This document shows, piece after piece, positions 1 to 11,164 of a stretch of DNA of 64,000 nt. Made by a program: the position numbers and the translations under genes. Positions within the stretch are counted from its first letter, which is position 1. Every line of letters starts with the position of its first letter. The notes beneath the pieces were generated by a model that worked only from the letters and a program-made list of their open reading frames with translations, did no database searches and was not told where the DNA came from. The DNA comes from Diphasiastrum complanatum (taxonomy: Eukaryota; Streptophyta; Lycopodiopsida; Lycopodiales; Lycopodiaceae), in the NCBI GenBank assembly GCA_029204225.1, contig CM055107.1, forward strand, positions 47,622,799 to 47,686,798, read 5' to 3'.

Positions 1-2002
1 CTTATTACTAAAGTTAGGTCAAACACTATTTCAAAAGCATCTCATATTTTTAATTCTTCTATGCTAGAAACAACATTCAACTTTAAGCCAAATAAGAATT
101 ACTTCTAATGACTTGAAAGCAAGCCCTTCGTCAAGTTCTAAATCAATGTGTCTCCTCACAAGCTGCAACATCTAGTGGCAAGAAGAAGTTGTCAAAGATC
201 AAGTGTTTTTTCTGTGGCAAGAAAGGACACTATGCATCAAACTGTTTCAAGAAGAAGAACCAATTTAAGCAAGCTAACCTTACTAATGATGATGAGTGTG
301 AGGGTGTTGAGAGTGAAAGAGAGGATTCATTAATGATGTCTACTTTTCCATCTTTTCCTTTTAAGAATGAAGAAGTCTGGTGGATAGATAGTGGAGCTAG
401 TTCCCATACGTCTAGTTCTAGGAACTCTTTCACTAATCTCATGCCACATCTAGGTGCAAAAATATCAATCTATACTGCTAATGATGTAGAGTGTAGGATT
501 GAAGGAATTGGTAGTATTCCATTGCATGCATCATCATCAAAATCTTTTCGCTTACATGATGTATTATATGTACCTAGATTGACTAAGAATCTCATTAGTG
601 TAGGAAAGTTGTTTGATAGTGGATTGGATGTCAAATTTCAAGTTGACAAGTGTATAATCTCAAGAGAAAATGAAGTTATTGCTAGAGGATCTAGAATTGG
701 TAAGCTATACAAACTAGATTCTAGAGAGAGTGCTAACATTTCAGATATTGCTTATGAGACCAAGGTTTTTCAGGAGGATCTGTGCCACAAGAGATTGGGA
801 CATCCCAATTTCAAAGCCATGCAATCTATGGTCAAGGAAGGAAAAGCTATTGGACTACCAAAGACACTGTCAAAGGAGCTTCTACCTTGTGAAGCTTGTG
901 TGCTGGCAAAATCAGACAGGAGGCCTTTTCCTAGATCAAGCATCAAAACAAAGCAACCATTTGAACTAGTGCACTTTGATGTTCATTTCTCATCAACTAA
1001 GAGAAAAGGAGGAGCAAATTGCTTTGTTTCCTTTGTAGATGATTATACAAGATATTCTTGGATCTATATGCTATCTTCAAAAGCCATGGTCTATAATGTT
1101 TTTCTTACTTTCAAAGCTTAAGTAGAAAAGTAGTTTTATTTCAAGTTGAAAGCCTTGAGAAGTGATAGTGGAGGAGAATACACTTCCAATAAGTTTAGAG
1201 ACTTTTATGAGAGAGAAGGCATTCAAAGAGAGTTTTCTTGTTCATATATTCCTCAGCAAAATGGAGTTGCTGAGAGAAAAAATAGAACTTTGTGTGAATG
1301 TGCAAAAGCCATTAGGCTAGAAGCTTCTCTGCCTAAAGAATTTTGGGGAGAGGCAGTTGCATGTGCAAACTATCTTTGTAATAGGCTTCCAAATCTTGCA
1401 ATTGGAGGACAAACATCATTTGAGATGTTGTATAAGAAAAAGCCTAAGGTAGATCATCTTAGGATTTTTGGCTGTGTATGCTTTGTGCATGTGCCTCTAG
1501 AATCTCGGAAGAAGGAAGATCCTAGTGCAGTTAAAGGAATTTTTGTAGGATATTCATCTACTAAAAAACATACAAAGTATATCTTCCTTCTACTGACAAG
1601 AATGTTGTTAGTAGAGATTTGATCTTCCATGAAGATCAGATTTTTAACTTGGATGATGCACTAATCAAGGAGTCTCATGCAAGATCAATCATCAATCTTG
1701 ATGTTATTCAAGAGGTGGTGAGGCCGAGGCTTGAGGAGGAGCAAATTCAAGCTACCACACCAAGAAGATCTATATGAGCAAGATCTGAGCCAAGGAGGCT
1801 CACATATGATGAAGAAGGAAGGCAAGTGGAAGATGAAACTTCCTATCATGTTCTCTTCATATCAGATGAAGAGCCTAAAGATGTCCAAGAAGCTCTTCAA
1901 TCCAAGATATGGGTTGAAGCAATGAACCAAGAGTTTGAAGCCTTAATGTTAACAACACATGGGAGCTTGTGGAGCCACCAAAAAACATGCATGTGATTGG
2001 AT
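1..2002 (+). pseudogene. copia element A: Gag zinc knuckle, protease, integrase (broken)
   Basis: This is the upstream part of a Ty1/copia polyprotein that enters from outside the window. A CCHC zinc knuckle with the CX2CX4HX4C spacing lies at about 207-250. The aspartic protease motif WWIDSGASSH is at about 378-407. A GAG-pre-integrase domain (HKRLGHPN) starts near 785, and the integrase core follows (FVDDYTRY, SDSGGEY, PQQNGVAERKNR) up to about 1560. The frame is broken by TAA at 1119-1121, by TAG twelve bases later, and by a frame shift near 1565. Both stops fit CAA or CAG mutated by C to T. The reading frame reaches the start of the RT domain and is interrupted at 2002 by the nested element N. 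The element is dead. Copia assignment is secure, but the lineage within copia is not. Confidence 0.93.
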
Positions 2003-2007
2003 GTAAG
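2003..2007. repeat. target site duplication GTAAG, left copy (element N)
   Basis: GTAAG directly precedes the TG that opens the N LTR. The same five bases follow the closing CA at 5417-5421. Removing 2008-5421 rejoins the copia RT reading of element A, which confirms the insertion boundaries. Confidence 0.9.
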
Positions 2008-2658
2008 TGAGAGATTTCAACTAGTTTAGTCTAGTTTAGTCATATTTTGGTAAATTGTCAATAAGAGGCCAAAACTCATTTGAGACTTAGAGATAAACTT
2101 TTTAAGTTATATTAGTTTAAAATACATTCAATAAACACTTTTTGAAAGTGTGGTAAAGTTGGTAGTCGAGTTTGAGAGAGATTCAAATTTGAACTTTGGG
2201 TACATTTAATCTAGACCCAAAAATAGTAAGGTTTACATTTTGGAGGGAAAGACAAATGGCCAAATAGGGTTTGGGCACTCTATAAAAGGATGTAAGTCAT
2301 GGAGAGACACATTTTCTCTCTTCTCTCTCTCATTTCATCATTATACATGGTTCTCTTTGGGTTCTACTACTCATTGGTGCACTATCTTGGTGATATCTTG
2401 CAATCTTGTGTGTAGAATGCTCATATTTTGTTATTTTTTGTTCCACACGTGTGAAATACAGTAGGGTACTATAATTGTACGGACCAAAAACATATATTAT
2501 GTTTTGGTTCATGTTCGATCAATATCTCTTAGAGTTTGCATCTCATTTTGTATGTGGATGCTGATTTTTCTACATTGGCAGGATTGTTGGTTTGTTCCTT
2601 GTTGTAACCAAAGATTAGGGACATGGATTGGATCTTGAATGATCTGAAATCCTTCACA
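2008..2658 (+). repeat. 5' LTR of element N
   Basis: It begins TGAGAGATTTC and ends CCTTCACA, immediately before a primer binding site. A TATA-like CTATAAAAGG lies at about 2280-2289, followed by a pyrimidine-rich CTCTCT tract, as expected for the promoter and the R-region start. A CACACGTGTG palindrome lies near 2446. Confidence 0.9.
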
Positions 2659-2670
2659 TGGTATCAGAGC
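2659..2670 (+). promoter_or_regulatory. Primer binding site of element N (tRNA-iMet type)
   Basis: TGGTATCAGAGC directly follows the LTR. This is the complement of the 3' end of plant initiator methionine tRNA, the usual copia primer. Confidence 0.9.
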
Positions 2671-3285
2671 TATTGTATTTCAGGTTACAAAAGGATTAGC
2701 CATCTTTAGCAAGGATTTGGAGGAGTTACCAATGCTAGAGCATGCTAGATTGATCTCTACTAAAAAATCAGCATTTTTGCATATGTAGATTGGATCTTTT
2801 GAAGGTCAAAACTCAATATAGGGTTATATACTTGATCACTTCCAGTTTCACACTTGGCTTACTAGATCTAGATAATTTTGGTGCATTAGTAAGGTCTCAT
2901 TGGAGTCTACAAGAAGATATATCAAGTTTTTAGAAATTCCATGTAGAATTTGAGATATTCAATTTTTTGTGATTTTGTCAAAACCCTAATTTTGGAAGGT
3001 AAGGACGGAGTCCTTATTGGAGATGAATGAGTTGATGGAGATTGTTGCAAGTGTGGAGGAGAGATGTTGCTTGGTGCATGCATGAAGGAGGTGGTTCTTT
3101 TACATTCTTTTGTTATGAGTCCAAGAAAATCATTTTTGCAGCAAGTGGAGTCACATTTCTTCATAAAGAGAGTAGATCAAATGGTTCTATCAAGAGACTT
3201 GGTGAGGGAGATAGTCACAAGTCAAGAAGAAGAGAAGTATGTGAAGAGTTCAAAGTAGGACGTACTTTGAATGATGTCATTGTGA

Positions 3286-3879
3286 ATGATAGTGAGGAAG
3301 AATCATTATCATATTTCATTACCTAAAACATTGAGTAGAAGTTCTTGTTTGAAAAAAGAGAGTACTTCAATCATCCTTATGTTGAAGGTACTAATCATTT
3401 TTTTCATGGCTTCTAATGTCTTTGAGGTTTCTACTTCTTATGATGCAATCATTAAGAGGGAGTCTTATGAAGGAAAGATCAATAGAAGATTGGTTCTTGG
3501 GAAGATCCAAGGCATGGATCTCACATCTCTTCATCAACTCAAAGGATTCTATGATTGTGAATTGATCACTCATGATCGAGATGAAAAAAGGTTGGCTGGA
3601 GAAGACTACTTGGGGCAAATTGAGAGGCAATTTTTTCAAGGCAAGAAAAATATCATTGGTGAGCTTATTGAGGTTTGTTATGGACTCAAGAAGGTTGGAT
3701 TTATTAGATTTGTTACTCATCTTCACCTATTCTACTTCATGTTGGATGGAAATTTTGGAATCTATCTTTTGATTTATGATGGTGACATTGTTTTCACTAA
3801 CCTTTGTGAAAATTCGAGATCAAGCATTGATGAGATCTTATTGGATCTAGATCATATGTTTGAGAGGGAGTATTTTTAA
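3286..3879 (+). pseudogene. Degenerate copia RT-like reading frame inside element N
   Basis: This open frame of 197 codons has a C-terminal half that lines up loosely with copia reverse transcriptase. A YGLKK segment (compare YGLKQAP) is followed after a hydrophobic stretch by LLIYDGDIVF. That sits where copia has LLIYVDDI, and is followed by an acidic and hydrophobic pattern ending DHMFE (compare SEFEM). The catalytic YVDD is replaced by YDGD, so an active polymerase is unlikely. The first 80 residues match nothing I know. It may be a shrunken pol remnant that stayed open by chance or selection. The RT relationship is inference from motif order and is modest in strength. Confidence 0.5.
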
Positions 3880-3942
3880 AGTTTCAGGTCTGAAGATATT
3901 CATGTCTTTGATATTTTTGATGATCAAGAGAAAGGTAAGCAA

Positions 3943-4788
3943 GTGGAAGCTGCTCACTTTGCTTTACTCACATGTCTTGGAGAATTTTCTTGTGTAGATG
4001 ATGCTATGCAAGTGGATATTGGTTCTCATGGTTTTGATACTGGAAAATCAAGCAATGGATCTGAAAAACAAAGTTTGTTGAATGACTTTGGTGGTCAAGA
4101 GAAAGATCAAGAGGTTGATCTCAAAGGGCTTCAACAAGGCAAAAAGGAAGTTGGCATTTTGGAGCTAGTCAAGAGCATCAAAGGAGAGGTATTTGGCAAA
4201 GATGTTTTGGATATGTTTTTGCAACTTATTGAAGACTCAACTAAGTTCAAAGGAATAGCAAGGAAGTGTTCTTCAAGTTTACTTTACTTGTTCTATCTCA
4301 TGTTTGAGCTATTTCATGTGGATGTGTGCAAATTGTCAAGATATGGACAAACTAGCTACATTGTCTTGCAATATCTTATTGTTGGAGTTGTACTAGCATT
4401 CTTGGCTGGTTTTGCTGATGGAAATGAAGCTATTGGAGGTTCATTATTTCACTTATTCATGGCCAAGTCATCAAGGGTTGATGATATCTTGTGGCAAGAT
4501 GGAGATGGAGGCTCATTTATGGAGTTTTATGGTGGAGACATATCAAGAAAGGACAAAGTTGGAGGAGACAAGCAAGCAAATGGTCATTACTCACGTTTAT
4601 TGTTTGCTTGCTGTAATTTTCCAGAGAGTTTAAAGTTTGAAACATGGAGGAATCATTTCATTCACATTCTATTTGGTTCTTCATGTTCTAGTTATATATT
4701 GATGTGTAAAATTGATGTAAGAGATAGTGAAGCATCCAATTTGGACACTATTCTCATATCAATTTTGAAAGATACTTTAGAACCCTAG
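3943..4788 (+). CDS. Unrecognised 281-residue ORF of element N
   Basis: This long uninterrupted frame ends just before the 3' LTR at 4797. No retroviral motif is visible. The first third is acidic and polar, with many K, E, Q and G. Around residues 100-155 there are two hydrophobic stretches: one built on LLYLFYLMFELF, and a longer one on LQYLIVGVVLAFLAG. These could be membrane segments. The C-terminal part is mixed and contains several cysteines and serines. The first usable start is at 3943, but the frame may belong to a longer spliced product. It could be a captured host fragment, a divergent envelope-like position product, or chance coding. The function is unknown. Confidence 0.45.
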   Translation: MEAAHFALLTCLGEFSCVDDAMQVDIGSHGFDTGKSSNGSEKQSLLNDFGGQEKDQEVDLKGLQQGKKEVGILELVKSIKGEVFGKDVLDMFLQLIEDSTKFKGIARKCSSSLLYLFYLMFELFHVDVCKLSRYGQTSYIVLQYLIVGVVLAFLAGFADGNEAIGGSLFHLFMAKSSRVDDILWQDGDGGSFMEFYGGDISRKDKVGGDKQANGHYSRLLFACCNFPESLKFETWRNHFIHILFGSSCSSYILMCKIDVRDSEASNLDTILISILKDTLEP

Positions 4789-4796
4789 AAAGGATA

Positions 4797-5416
4797 TGAC
4801 TAACTAGTGTTTAGTCATATTTTGGTAAATTGTCAATAAGAGGCCAAAACTCATTTTAGACTTAGAGATAAACTTTTTGAAGTTATATTAGTTTAAAATA
4901 CATTCAATAAACACTTTTTAAAAGTGTGGAAAATTTGGTAGTCAATTTTGAGAGAGATTCAAATTTGAACTTTGGGTACATTGAATAGTAGGGTTTACAT
5001 TTTGGAGAGAAAGCCAAATGGCCAGATAGGGTTTAGACACTCTAGAAAAGGATGTAATTCATGGAGAGACACATCTTCTCTCTTCTCTCTCTCATTTCAT
5101 CATTATACATGGTTCTCTTTGGGTTCTACTACTCATTGGTGCACTATCTTGGTGATATCTTGCAATCTTGTGTGTAGAATATATTTTGCTATTTTTGGTT
5201 TCACACATGTGAAATAAAGTAGGGTACTGTAATTGTACGGACAACAAACATATTTTATGTTTTGGTTCATGTTTGATCAATATCTCTTAGAGTTTGCAAC
5301 TCATTTTGTATGTAGATGCTGATTTTTCTTCATTGGCAAGATTGTTGGTTTGCTAAGTATTGTAACCAAAGATCAGGGACATGGATTGGATCTTGAATGA
5401 TCTAAAATCCTTCGCA
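4797..5416 (+). repeat. 3' LTR of element N
   Basis: The TG start is set by alignment to the 5' LTR (TTTAGTCATATTTTGG shared). The end at CCTTCGCA is followed by the GTAAG duplication. The two LTRs differ by several small indels and substitutions, so the insertion is not very recent. Confidence 0.85.
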
Positions 5417-5421
5417 GTAAG
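5417..5421. repeat. target site duplication GTAAG, right copy (element N)
   Basis: It matches 2003-2007 and marks the point where the element A reading resumes with the RT domain. Confidence 0.9.
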
Positions 5422-6834
5422 AGGTTTTTCAGAGTCAAGTATATTCATGATGAATCTATCAATAAGTATAAAGCAAGTCTTTGTGCCAAAGGCTACTCAC
5501 AAATCAAAGGTCTTGACTATGAAGACACCTTTGACCAGTTGCAAAGATGGTAACAATCCAAATACTTATATCTCTTGCATATTTTCACGATTGGAGTATG
5601 TTCTAGCTTGATGTTTCTAATGCATTTCTGGTTACCTTGAGGAGGAGATTTACATGGATCAACCTCCAGGTTTTGTGAAAGAAGGTGATGAATCAAAAGT
5701 TTGTCTTTTGTTCAAAAGTCTCTATGGACTGAAACAAGCACCAAGGTCTTGGTATGCATGGCTCAACTCCTATCTCATATCACTCGAATTTTGTCTAAGT
5801 GAATATGACCCTTCTATGTATTATAAGTTTGTAGATACCTTTGTAATTATACTTCTCATCTATGTAGATGATATCATTCTTTGTGGAAATAATGAGAAGC
5901 TAGTTGAAGAAACTAAGCATGCACTTGGTACTGAGTTTAAAATGCAGGACTTAGGAGTTCTTCACTATATTCTAGGTCTTGAAATAGATTTTTGGAAAGT
6001 TCATCATTTATAAGCCAAAGAAGATATGCACTTTCCATGCTCAAGAAATTCCAGATGAAAAATTGTAAAGGCATAGATACACCTATGGAGCATACTGTAA
6101 ACGTTCCTATGAAAGATGATGAAAAATCCTTTGAGGACATCACTCTTTATAGGAGTCTTATTGGCTCACTTGTTTGGTTATAGTGACTAGGCCTGATCTA
6201 AGCTTTTGTATTCATAATCTAAGTCAACACATGTAGGATCTAAAGTTATATCACTGGAAGTTGGCTAAAAGAATCTTGAGGTATATATCTTCTACCTTAG
6301 ATTTTGGACTATTCTACAAGGGAGAAGATCTGACTTTGATTGCTTTTTTAGATTCAAATTTTGCAAGAGACAGGTTGGATAAAAATCTACAAGTGCTTAC
6401 ACTATATTTCATGGGGAGAACTTGGTTTCATGGCTATCAAAGAAGCAGGCAACTATTTCCTTATCATGTGAAGCTGAGTATAAATCTCTTACAACCACAA
6501 CAAAGGAGGTTTTATGGATCAAAAGGCTAATTTTGGAGCTAAAGTGTTATGCAGATGAAGATCTTCCAATTATTAAGAATGACAACATTTCTGCTCAAGC
6601 TCTTGCAAATAATCCAGTTTTCCATGCAAGGAGCAAACACATTGAAGTAGCTCATCATTTTGTAAGAGAAAAAGTCATTGAGAGAGAGATCTCACTGGAG
6701 CATGTTGATTCTACAAATTGTGTTGCAGATCTTCTCACCAAGCCACTACTCAAGAATGACTTTATCAAGATGAGGTCTAACCTTGGCCTAATTTCAAAGT
6801 CTATGTTGATAGGAACATAAATTTTAAGGAGGAG
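5422..6834 (+). pseudogene. copia element A: reverse transcriptase and RNase H (broken)
   Basis: The RT resumes after the N insertion, with KYKASLCAKGYSQ (copia KYKARLVAKGY) near 5470. Next come PPGFV near 5665, SLYGLKQAPRSWY near 5720, and the catalytic LLIYVDDIILCGN near 5850. After several frame changes the RNase H follows, with KQATISLSCEAEYKSL near 6435-6485. The typical C-terminus follows, HARSKHIEVAHHFVREKV and VADLLTKPL, ending at TAA 6818-6820. A purine-rich tract (AAGGAGGAG) at about 6826-6834 is the plus-strand primer site before the LTR. At least four frame breaks make it non-functional. Confidence 0.93.
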
Positions 6835-7136
6835 TGTGAAGATTGTTAAAATATTATCTTCCTATCTCGAGTTTGGGGCCATGTCCATGGTTATTTTCAC
6901 TAAGTTTCATGTTGTACATAAAAGGTATGTGAATTGAGCATATAGCCTTCTAGTATAGGTCAGATTTGAGTTATGTAGATTCAATTTTGATGACATGCAG
7001 AAGTTTAAATAGCATGCAATGTCATACTGTATGCATGCAAGCCATATGCAATCAGTGCATGCAACATGCAAAGTGGTTTTTTTGTGTCTACACATGTCTA
7101 GGCAGTTTTATGAGTTGACATGCAGTACATGCAACA
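6835..7136 (+). repeat. 3' LTR of copia element A (right end approximate)
   Basis: TGTGAAGATTG follows the polypurine tract. The right end lies between 7132 and 7140, because homology of the flanking P1 sequence to its inverted copy at 27.7 kb begins there. No 5' LTR is in the window, so no target duplication can be checked. The LTR is rich in GCATGCAA-type short repeats (about 7000-7070). Confidence 0.6.
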
Positions 7137-7140
7137 CCAC

Positions 7141-9057
7141 AAGAAATCTTCTTTGTTCCACTCCAATTGCCATCATCGAATCCCATGCCTATCATGCTTG
7201 GTAGCATTAAATAATCCATATGCCACTGTAATTCCACATTGAAATGGCAAGGACTCCACTTCCAAAATCTTTCAAAAAAAACTTGAAATTGTTCCATACA
7301 TACCTTCGATTGATTTCTCTTCTGTTGCTTTGGTTTACTTGTGCTTCTGCCATGTCCTAATGGTGGATATCTACAGCAAGCTTCTGGTCTTCGAGCTGAT
7401 GTTTGAGTCTTGTACTTCCTTTTGTAGATCAGAAATTTTTACACACGTCTCAGCATACTCCAAGTGATCTGCTACCCCTGTACAGTTGCAGGTTGCTTGG
7501 AGCTGCTTAGTCAATTCTTCGATCTTCTCTAGAGCCTGCGAATATTCTTCATGTGCATGTGGCCTAGATTAAGTTGTTTCAGCTAACGACTCCTTCAGCT
7601 CCGCAAGTTCCTCCTCGATAAGTGCTTTGTTATTTTCGAGAGGAATCAGAAATTCAACTCAAAAATTCTCTAGCCTTTGATCTTGAAGAGACTATAGCTT
7701 CGAAGAATCTATCTGGATTGAACCAGAGCTGCTACATAGCTTTAAGACAGTTTTGGCTTTTATTCATCTGAAGTCTTCATCATGAAGTTTGGTCTACAGA
7801 AAGGCCTTTTCTGCCTTGACCTTATTTAGTTCAATTAAAAAAATTTCTACAAATCTATAGATTTGGCTTGGAGCGCCTTATTCGCATCTTCTAATGACTG
7901 GGCTTCTTTGTTCGACTTCTGAAGTAGTTGGCCAGTTAGCAATTTTGCTCATTCAAAAGTTTATTATCTGCTTCTAGAGATAAATTTTGCTCAAACAACA
8001 TCTCTATGTTGATGGTCATCTCGTCTATTTGCTAGAACAGCTGCATCATATTGTCTTGTATGTGCAAGTCAAACGAATGGATCCTCCTCACAATGTCCTT
8101 GGCACCTAGCGAGAACTGATGGTACCACTTTCTTCTTCATCTTCCTCTATGTCACCAGCTTCCTCCTCTACTCCTTTGCATTTGTCAGAGACAGTTTCTT
8201 CGTCGTCCGTAGATGCAGTCCTTCTACTTGGGTGAAATCCTAGCAGAATTGGAAACGACAACTAAAGTTTTGTCTGCTGCAGAAGCTTTTGCAGCAGCAT
8301 CCTCTCCTGCGTCAGTAGTTTTCTTCTATGCTCCTGCATCAACCTCCGTGGCAAAAGAATCTACTGGTTGGTCTTGTCGAGCACCCTGCAGGAGGCTCGA
8401 CAGATCAACCTTTGTTGGTGCTAACATCCTTCCTGCCAACACTCCCTGCTCTGTCTGAGTAAGAATGCCGAAATAGTTATACAACGGCGAGATATGTGCT
8501 CTCATCACACCAAACTTCTTATGCTTGATCTAGCGCAAAAATGCTTTGTAGGTGATAGAACCAAAGCAAATCGGCTGACTAGCTAGAGCATCAATAAGAT
8601 AACCAAAATTTCGTGTTGAAATTGTTGCATCAGCATTGGTGATGAAGAGCACCTGGTTGGTGTACTTGCAAAAAAACTTCATCTGCCCGTCTTTCACCAT
8701 GGTGGTCTTATATCCCTTGCTAGGTACGTAGCAGTTTGACAAAAAATAGGTCGACTCATTAATAGCATCCTTGGTCATAACATTGGTTGTCCCATCAGTT
8801 GGCAAACCAAGAACTTTAGAAAATATAGCTTCATTCACTGAAAAAACAGTGTTCCGTAATGAAACCTGGAAATCAGAGTCAGCCACCATATCGATAGAGT
8901 GAACGAACTCGGTGCTAACCTCTGACAACACAATAGAGGGGTCCACTTTCAAATTACCAATCCTACAATGATTCAGTAGAGACTGAATTGAAGCAACCCT
9001 GATACATGCTCGTATCTTCTAGTTAATGGTTGCACTGGTGCTCGTACTTGCATCCAT
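7141..9057 (-). pseudogene. P1: broken gene of an unrecognised transposon-associated plant family
   Basis: Reading starts at ATG 9057-9055 and runs in one main frame through several stops. An N-terminal globular region contains SEVSTEFVHSIDM, then VSLRNTVFSVNEAIFSKVLGLP, and ends near 8530. In-frame TAG codons at about 9019-9021 and 8530-8532 both fit CAG to TAG. The frame then runs on to about 8326. An acidic, serine-rich region follows (8.1-8.3 kb), then a heptad-rich coiled coil (7.4-8.1 kb), then a tryptophan-rich tail (WNKEDF at about 7150-7170). The tail is cut by the LTR of element A. The segment 7141 to about 8270 recurs inverted at 26.6-27.7 kb. The domain order resembles proteins labelled putative plant transposon proteins, but I recognise no enzyme. 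Copies are pseudogenes here. Confidence 0.6.
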
Positions 9058-9597
9058 TTTGATTGCAAATATGATCGCTAATTGATAGAAGAGTAGTAGC
9101 AAGCACAAAAGCAGCAAGCGATAGAGAGCAAGAAAGTAAAAAAAAAGTGTGAAGTGAAAATAGAAAATTAGAAGTTTTAATAATGACTGGAGACGATGAT
9201 TACGTGGCAACATGATTTGACAATTGTCACATTCATAAATAAAAAGTGGTGAATAAGAAATAATCTTTAGCTAATAAATTAAGACCATTTAAATCTACAA
9301 AATATATAATCTTGCCTACGTAGTCTTCCACGTGGTTATAAATATGAACTTAAACGTGAATGATCTTTTATAACACATGTAAAAATATGCATTAAATAAA
9401 AAGAGATTCACTAAATCTAAAAGTAAATAATAAAAACAATAAATAACAATTCATTAATAAATATAATAGAAAAAAAATTCGTACAATTGAAAATTAAAGA
9501 AATTCGATAGAAACGCAAAGAAAAAGAAAAACTCATGATGGAAGATTCTCAAAAGGTTCTTGAAAGATACTCAAAAGAATTTCCCCTCGAAATTCTT
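9058..9597. other. AT-rich spacer
   Basis: This is upstream sequence of P1 merging into the 3' side of a minus-strand gypsy remnant. It is strongly AT-rich with A-runs. No LTR ends or coding signal could be fixed. Confidence 0.5.
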
Positions 9598-10334
9598 TAT
9601 TAGAGATAATATTTCTTCGGTCTGGAACCGTTAATGCATGTTGGCAATAATTTACCATCTTGTGACTGAAGTTGGATAGATCCGTTTTCAAATACTTCAA
9701 TAACTTTATATGGCCCCATCCATCTCATATGTAGCTCTCTAGAAAATTTCAGATGTCGATTGTCATATATTAAAGCATAATCACCGAGTTTAAGATTAAC
9801 AATTTTGATACGAGTATCATGCTTTTTCTTTCGCTCTTCCTATATTCTCTCTGTAATCTCCTTCGAATTGTTTCATGATTCGAATAGTTCTTCAATGGTC
9901 AACAACCTTTTATTAATACAATCTTCTATTCCTTCAACTTGTATTCGAAAAGTTGGCATCTCAAATTCAATCGGAAGAATTGGATGCATATCGTATGTAA
10001 GAAAATAAGGAGGATGTTTCGTTGTGATCTTCTTTGTGTTTCTATATGCCCAGAGCACTGAAGGTAGCTTTTGATCCCAGTCTGTAGCATGTGCAACAGT
10101 AATCTTGGTAAGGATCTTGCACAAAATTCCATTTGCTCTTTCAGTTAATCCATTGGCTTTCGGATTATAAGGGATTGTCTTTTTGTGTTTGATCAGAAAA
10201 TAAGTACTCAGTAATCGAATTGTATCATTTAGAAAATGAGTACCATGATCACTGACTAACTCAAGAGGACACCCATAATGTGTAATTATAGATTTGAATA
10301 GAAGAGCAACGACAGTTTTCGCCATTAGGCGCAT
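9598..10334 (-). pseudogene. Ty3/gypsy integrase fragment
   Basis: The minus-strand frame from 10334 shows the catalytic core: SDHGTHFLNDT (second Asp), then PYNPKANGLTERANGIL (the Glu in LTERAN), LWAYRNTKK and PIEFEMPTFR. After a break near 9850 the integrase C-terminal domain continues down to about 9600, with LKLGDYALIYDNRHLKFSRELHMRWMGPYKV. The first catalytic Asp and the zinc finger are missing, because the fragment is truncated at 10,334 by unrelated sequence. The motif style resembles non-chromodomain gypsy elements (Tat/Athila-like). It may be the same decayed element as the Gag at 12.7-13.5 kb. Confidence 0.88.
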
Positions 10335-10711
10335 TGTTGGAGATTAGAAGGCAAAAAACATATTGACCTATGGGTAAGAGGTGATTTATACCCTCATAAT
10401 CTACTGGTAGATGCTCCGCCTAAATTTTCTGATGTACATAGTTTGTTAAGGTTGGTTGGGGATGGTTGGAATGGACTGCTTGGCTATTTTCAAGCAATGG
10501 ATCCTCAAAGAACCCAAGCTGAAACATTGGCAAATACGGCAAACATTCATATCTTGAGTATGAATGACAATTTAAATTCATTGCATGGAATAAATATGAA
10601 ATTGGAGTAGGAGATAAATGGTTTGAAAATAGAGCTTGCCAGTTATGTCACAAAAATTGAAGAATTGAAATCTTCAATCAGTATATTTCAGAGGACAATA
10701 TATGGTTTACA
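10329..10711 (+). pseudogene. Coiled-coil protein remnant
   Basis: This frame has no early ATG, is open from 10,329 and is interrupted once by TAG at about 10,608, then open again to about 10,711. The first part reads like a folded region (LWVRGDLYPHNLL, GDGWNGLLGYFQAMDPQRTQ). From about 10,520 onward it is heptad-like, with repeated L/I spacing (LSMNDNLNSLHGINMKLE, EINGLKIELASYVTKIEEL). The architecture resembles the coiled-coil parts of P1 and P3. TAG may be a mutated CAG. Function unknown. Confidence 0.5.
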
Positions 10712-11160
10712 ATGAAAGCGTAGAGTCTCGATGGATCAGCAAGCATAAAATGAAAATACTAAGAGACACAAACTAGAAGCTTTGGCACTAGGTGGTGGTG
10801 CCAGTAAAAGACGTATGGGGACACAAAAGAGTTCTTGCAAAAGACGGTTGGAAAAGATTTTATTGCCAAAAAATATATGAAATTTTCTTGAAGGGTAAAG
10901 ATTTGATTAAAATTGTGGAAGATGAAACAAGTGATTCAATAATTTGGATTTCTTTTCCCTAGAGTTTATTTAGAAATCCGAGAAATCGAAGATTCTAATT
11001 GAAAAGTGATTGGCAAGTCAGATAATCCATTTATAGAACCATCTATGTTCTGCAATTGGATTTGGATCTTGCAAGTGAAAGCAGATGAAAGGTGTTCCAT
11101 ACATGGATCTAATAATTTGGATTCTTTTTTGAGGCATTATAGAGTATTTCTTTATAAGGT
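10712..11160. other. No gene recognised
   Basis: Short frames only. No LTR, tRNA or splice-supported exon could be identified. It leads into the repeat cluster. Confidence 0.5.
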
Positions 11161-11164
11161 TCTA

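Larger units (their letters stand above)
2008..5416 (+). mobile_element. Non-autonomous LTR retrotransposon N nested in copia A
   Basis: This 3.4 kb element starts with TG, ends with CA and is flanked by GTAAG. Two LTRs of about 651 and 620 bp enclose about 2.1 kb with a tRNA-Met type primer site. The interior lacks a recognisable Gag, protease or integrase. It holds two unusual reading frames (3286-3879 and 3943-4788) and a shorter one (3042-3326) with no recognised domain. The LTR shares long blocks with the LTR of element C at 48.8-51.2 kb: the opening AGATTTCAACTAG, the TATA region, and the block around GGTTCTCTTT and TTGGTGCACTATCTTGG. I therefore infer that N was mobilised by a C-type copia element. 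Confidence 0.9.

Noticed and set aside
8213-8458. Plus-strand ORF opposite P1
   Set aside because: Shadow of the minus-strand reading, which is supported by homology to P2 and by frame continuity.
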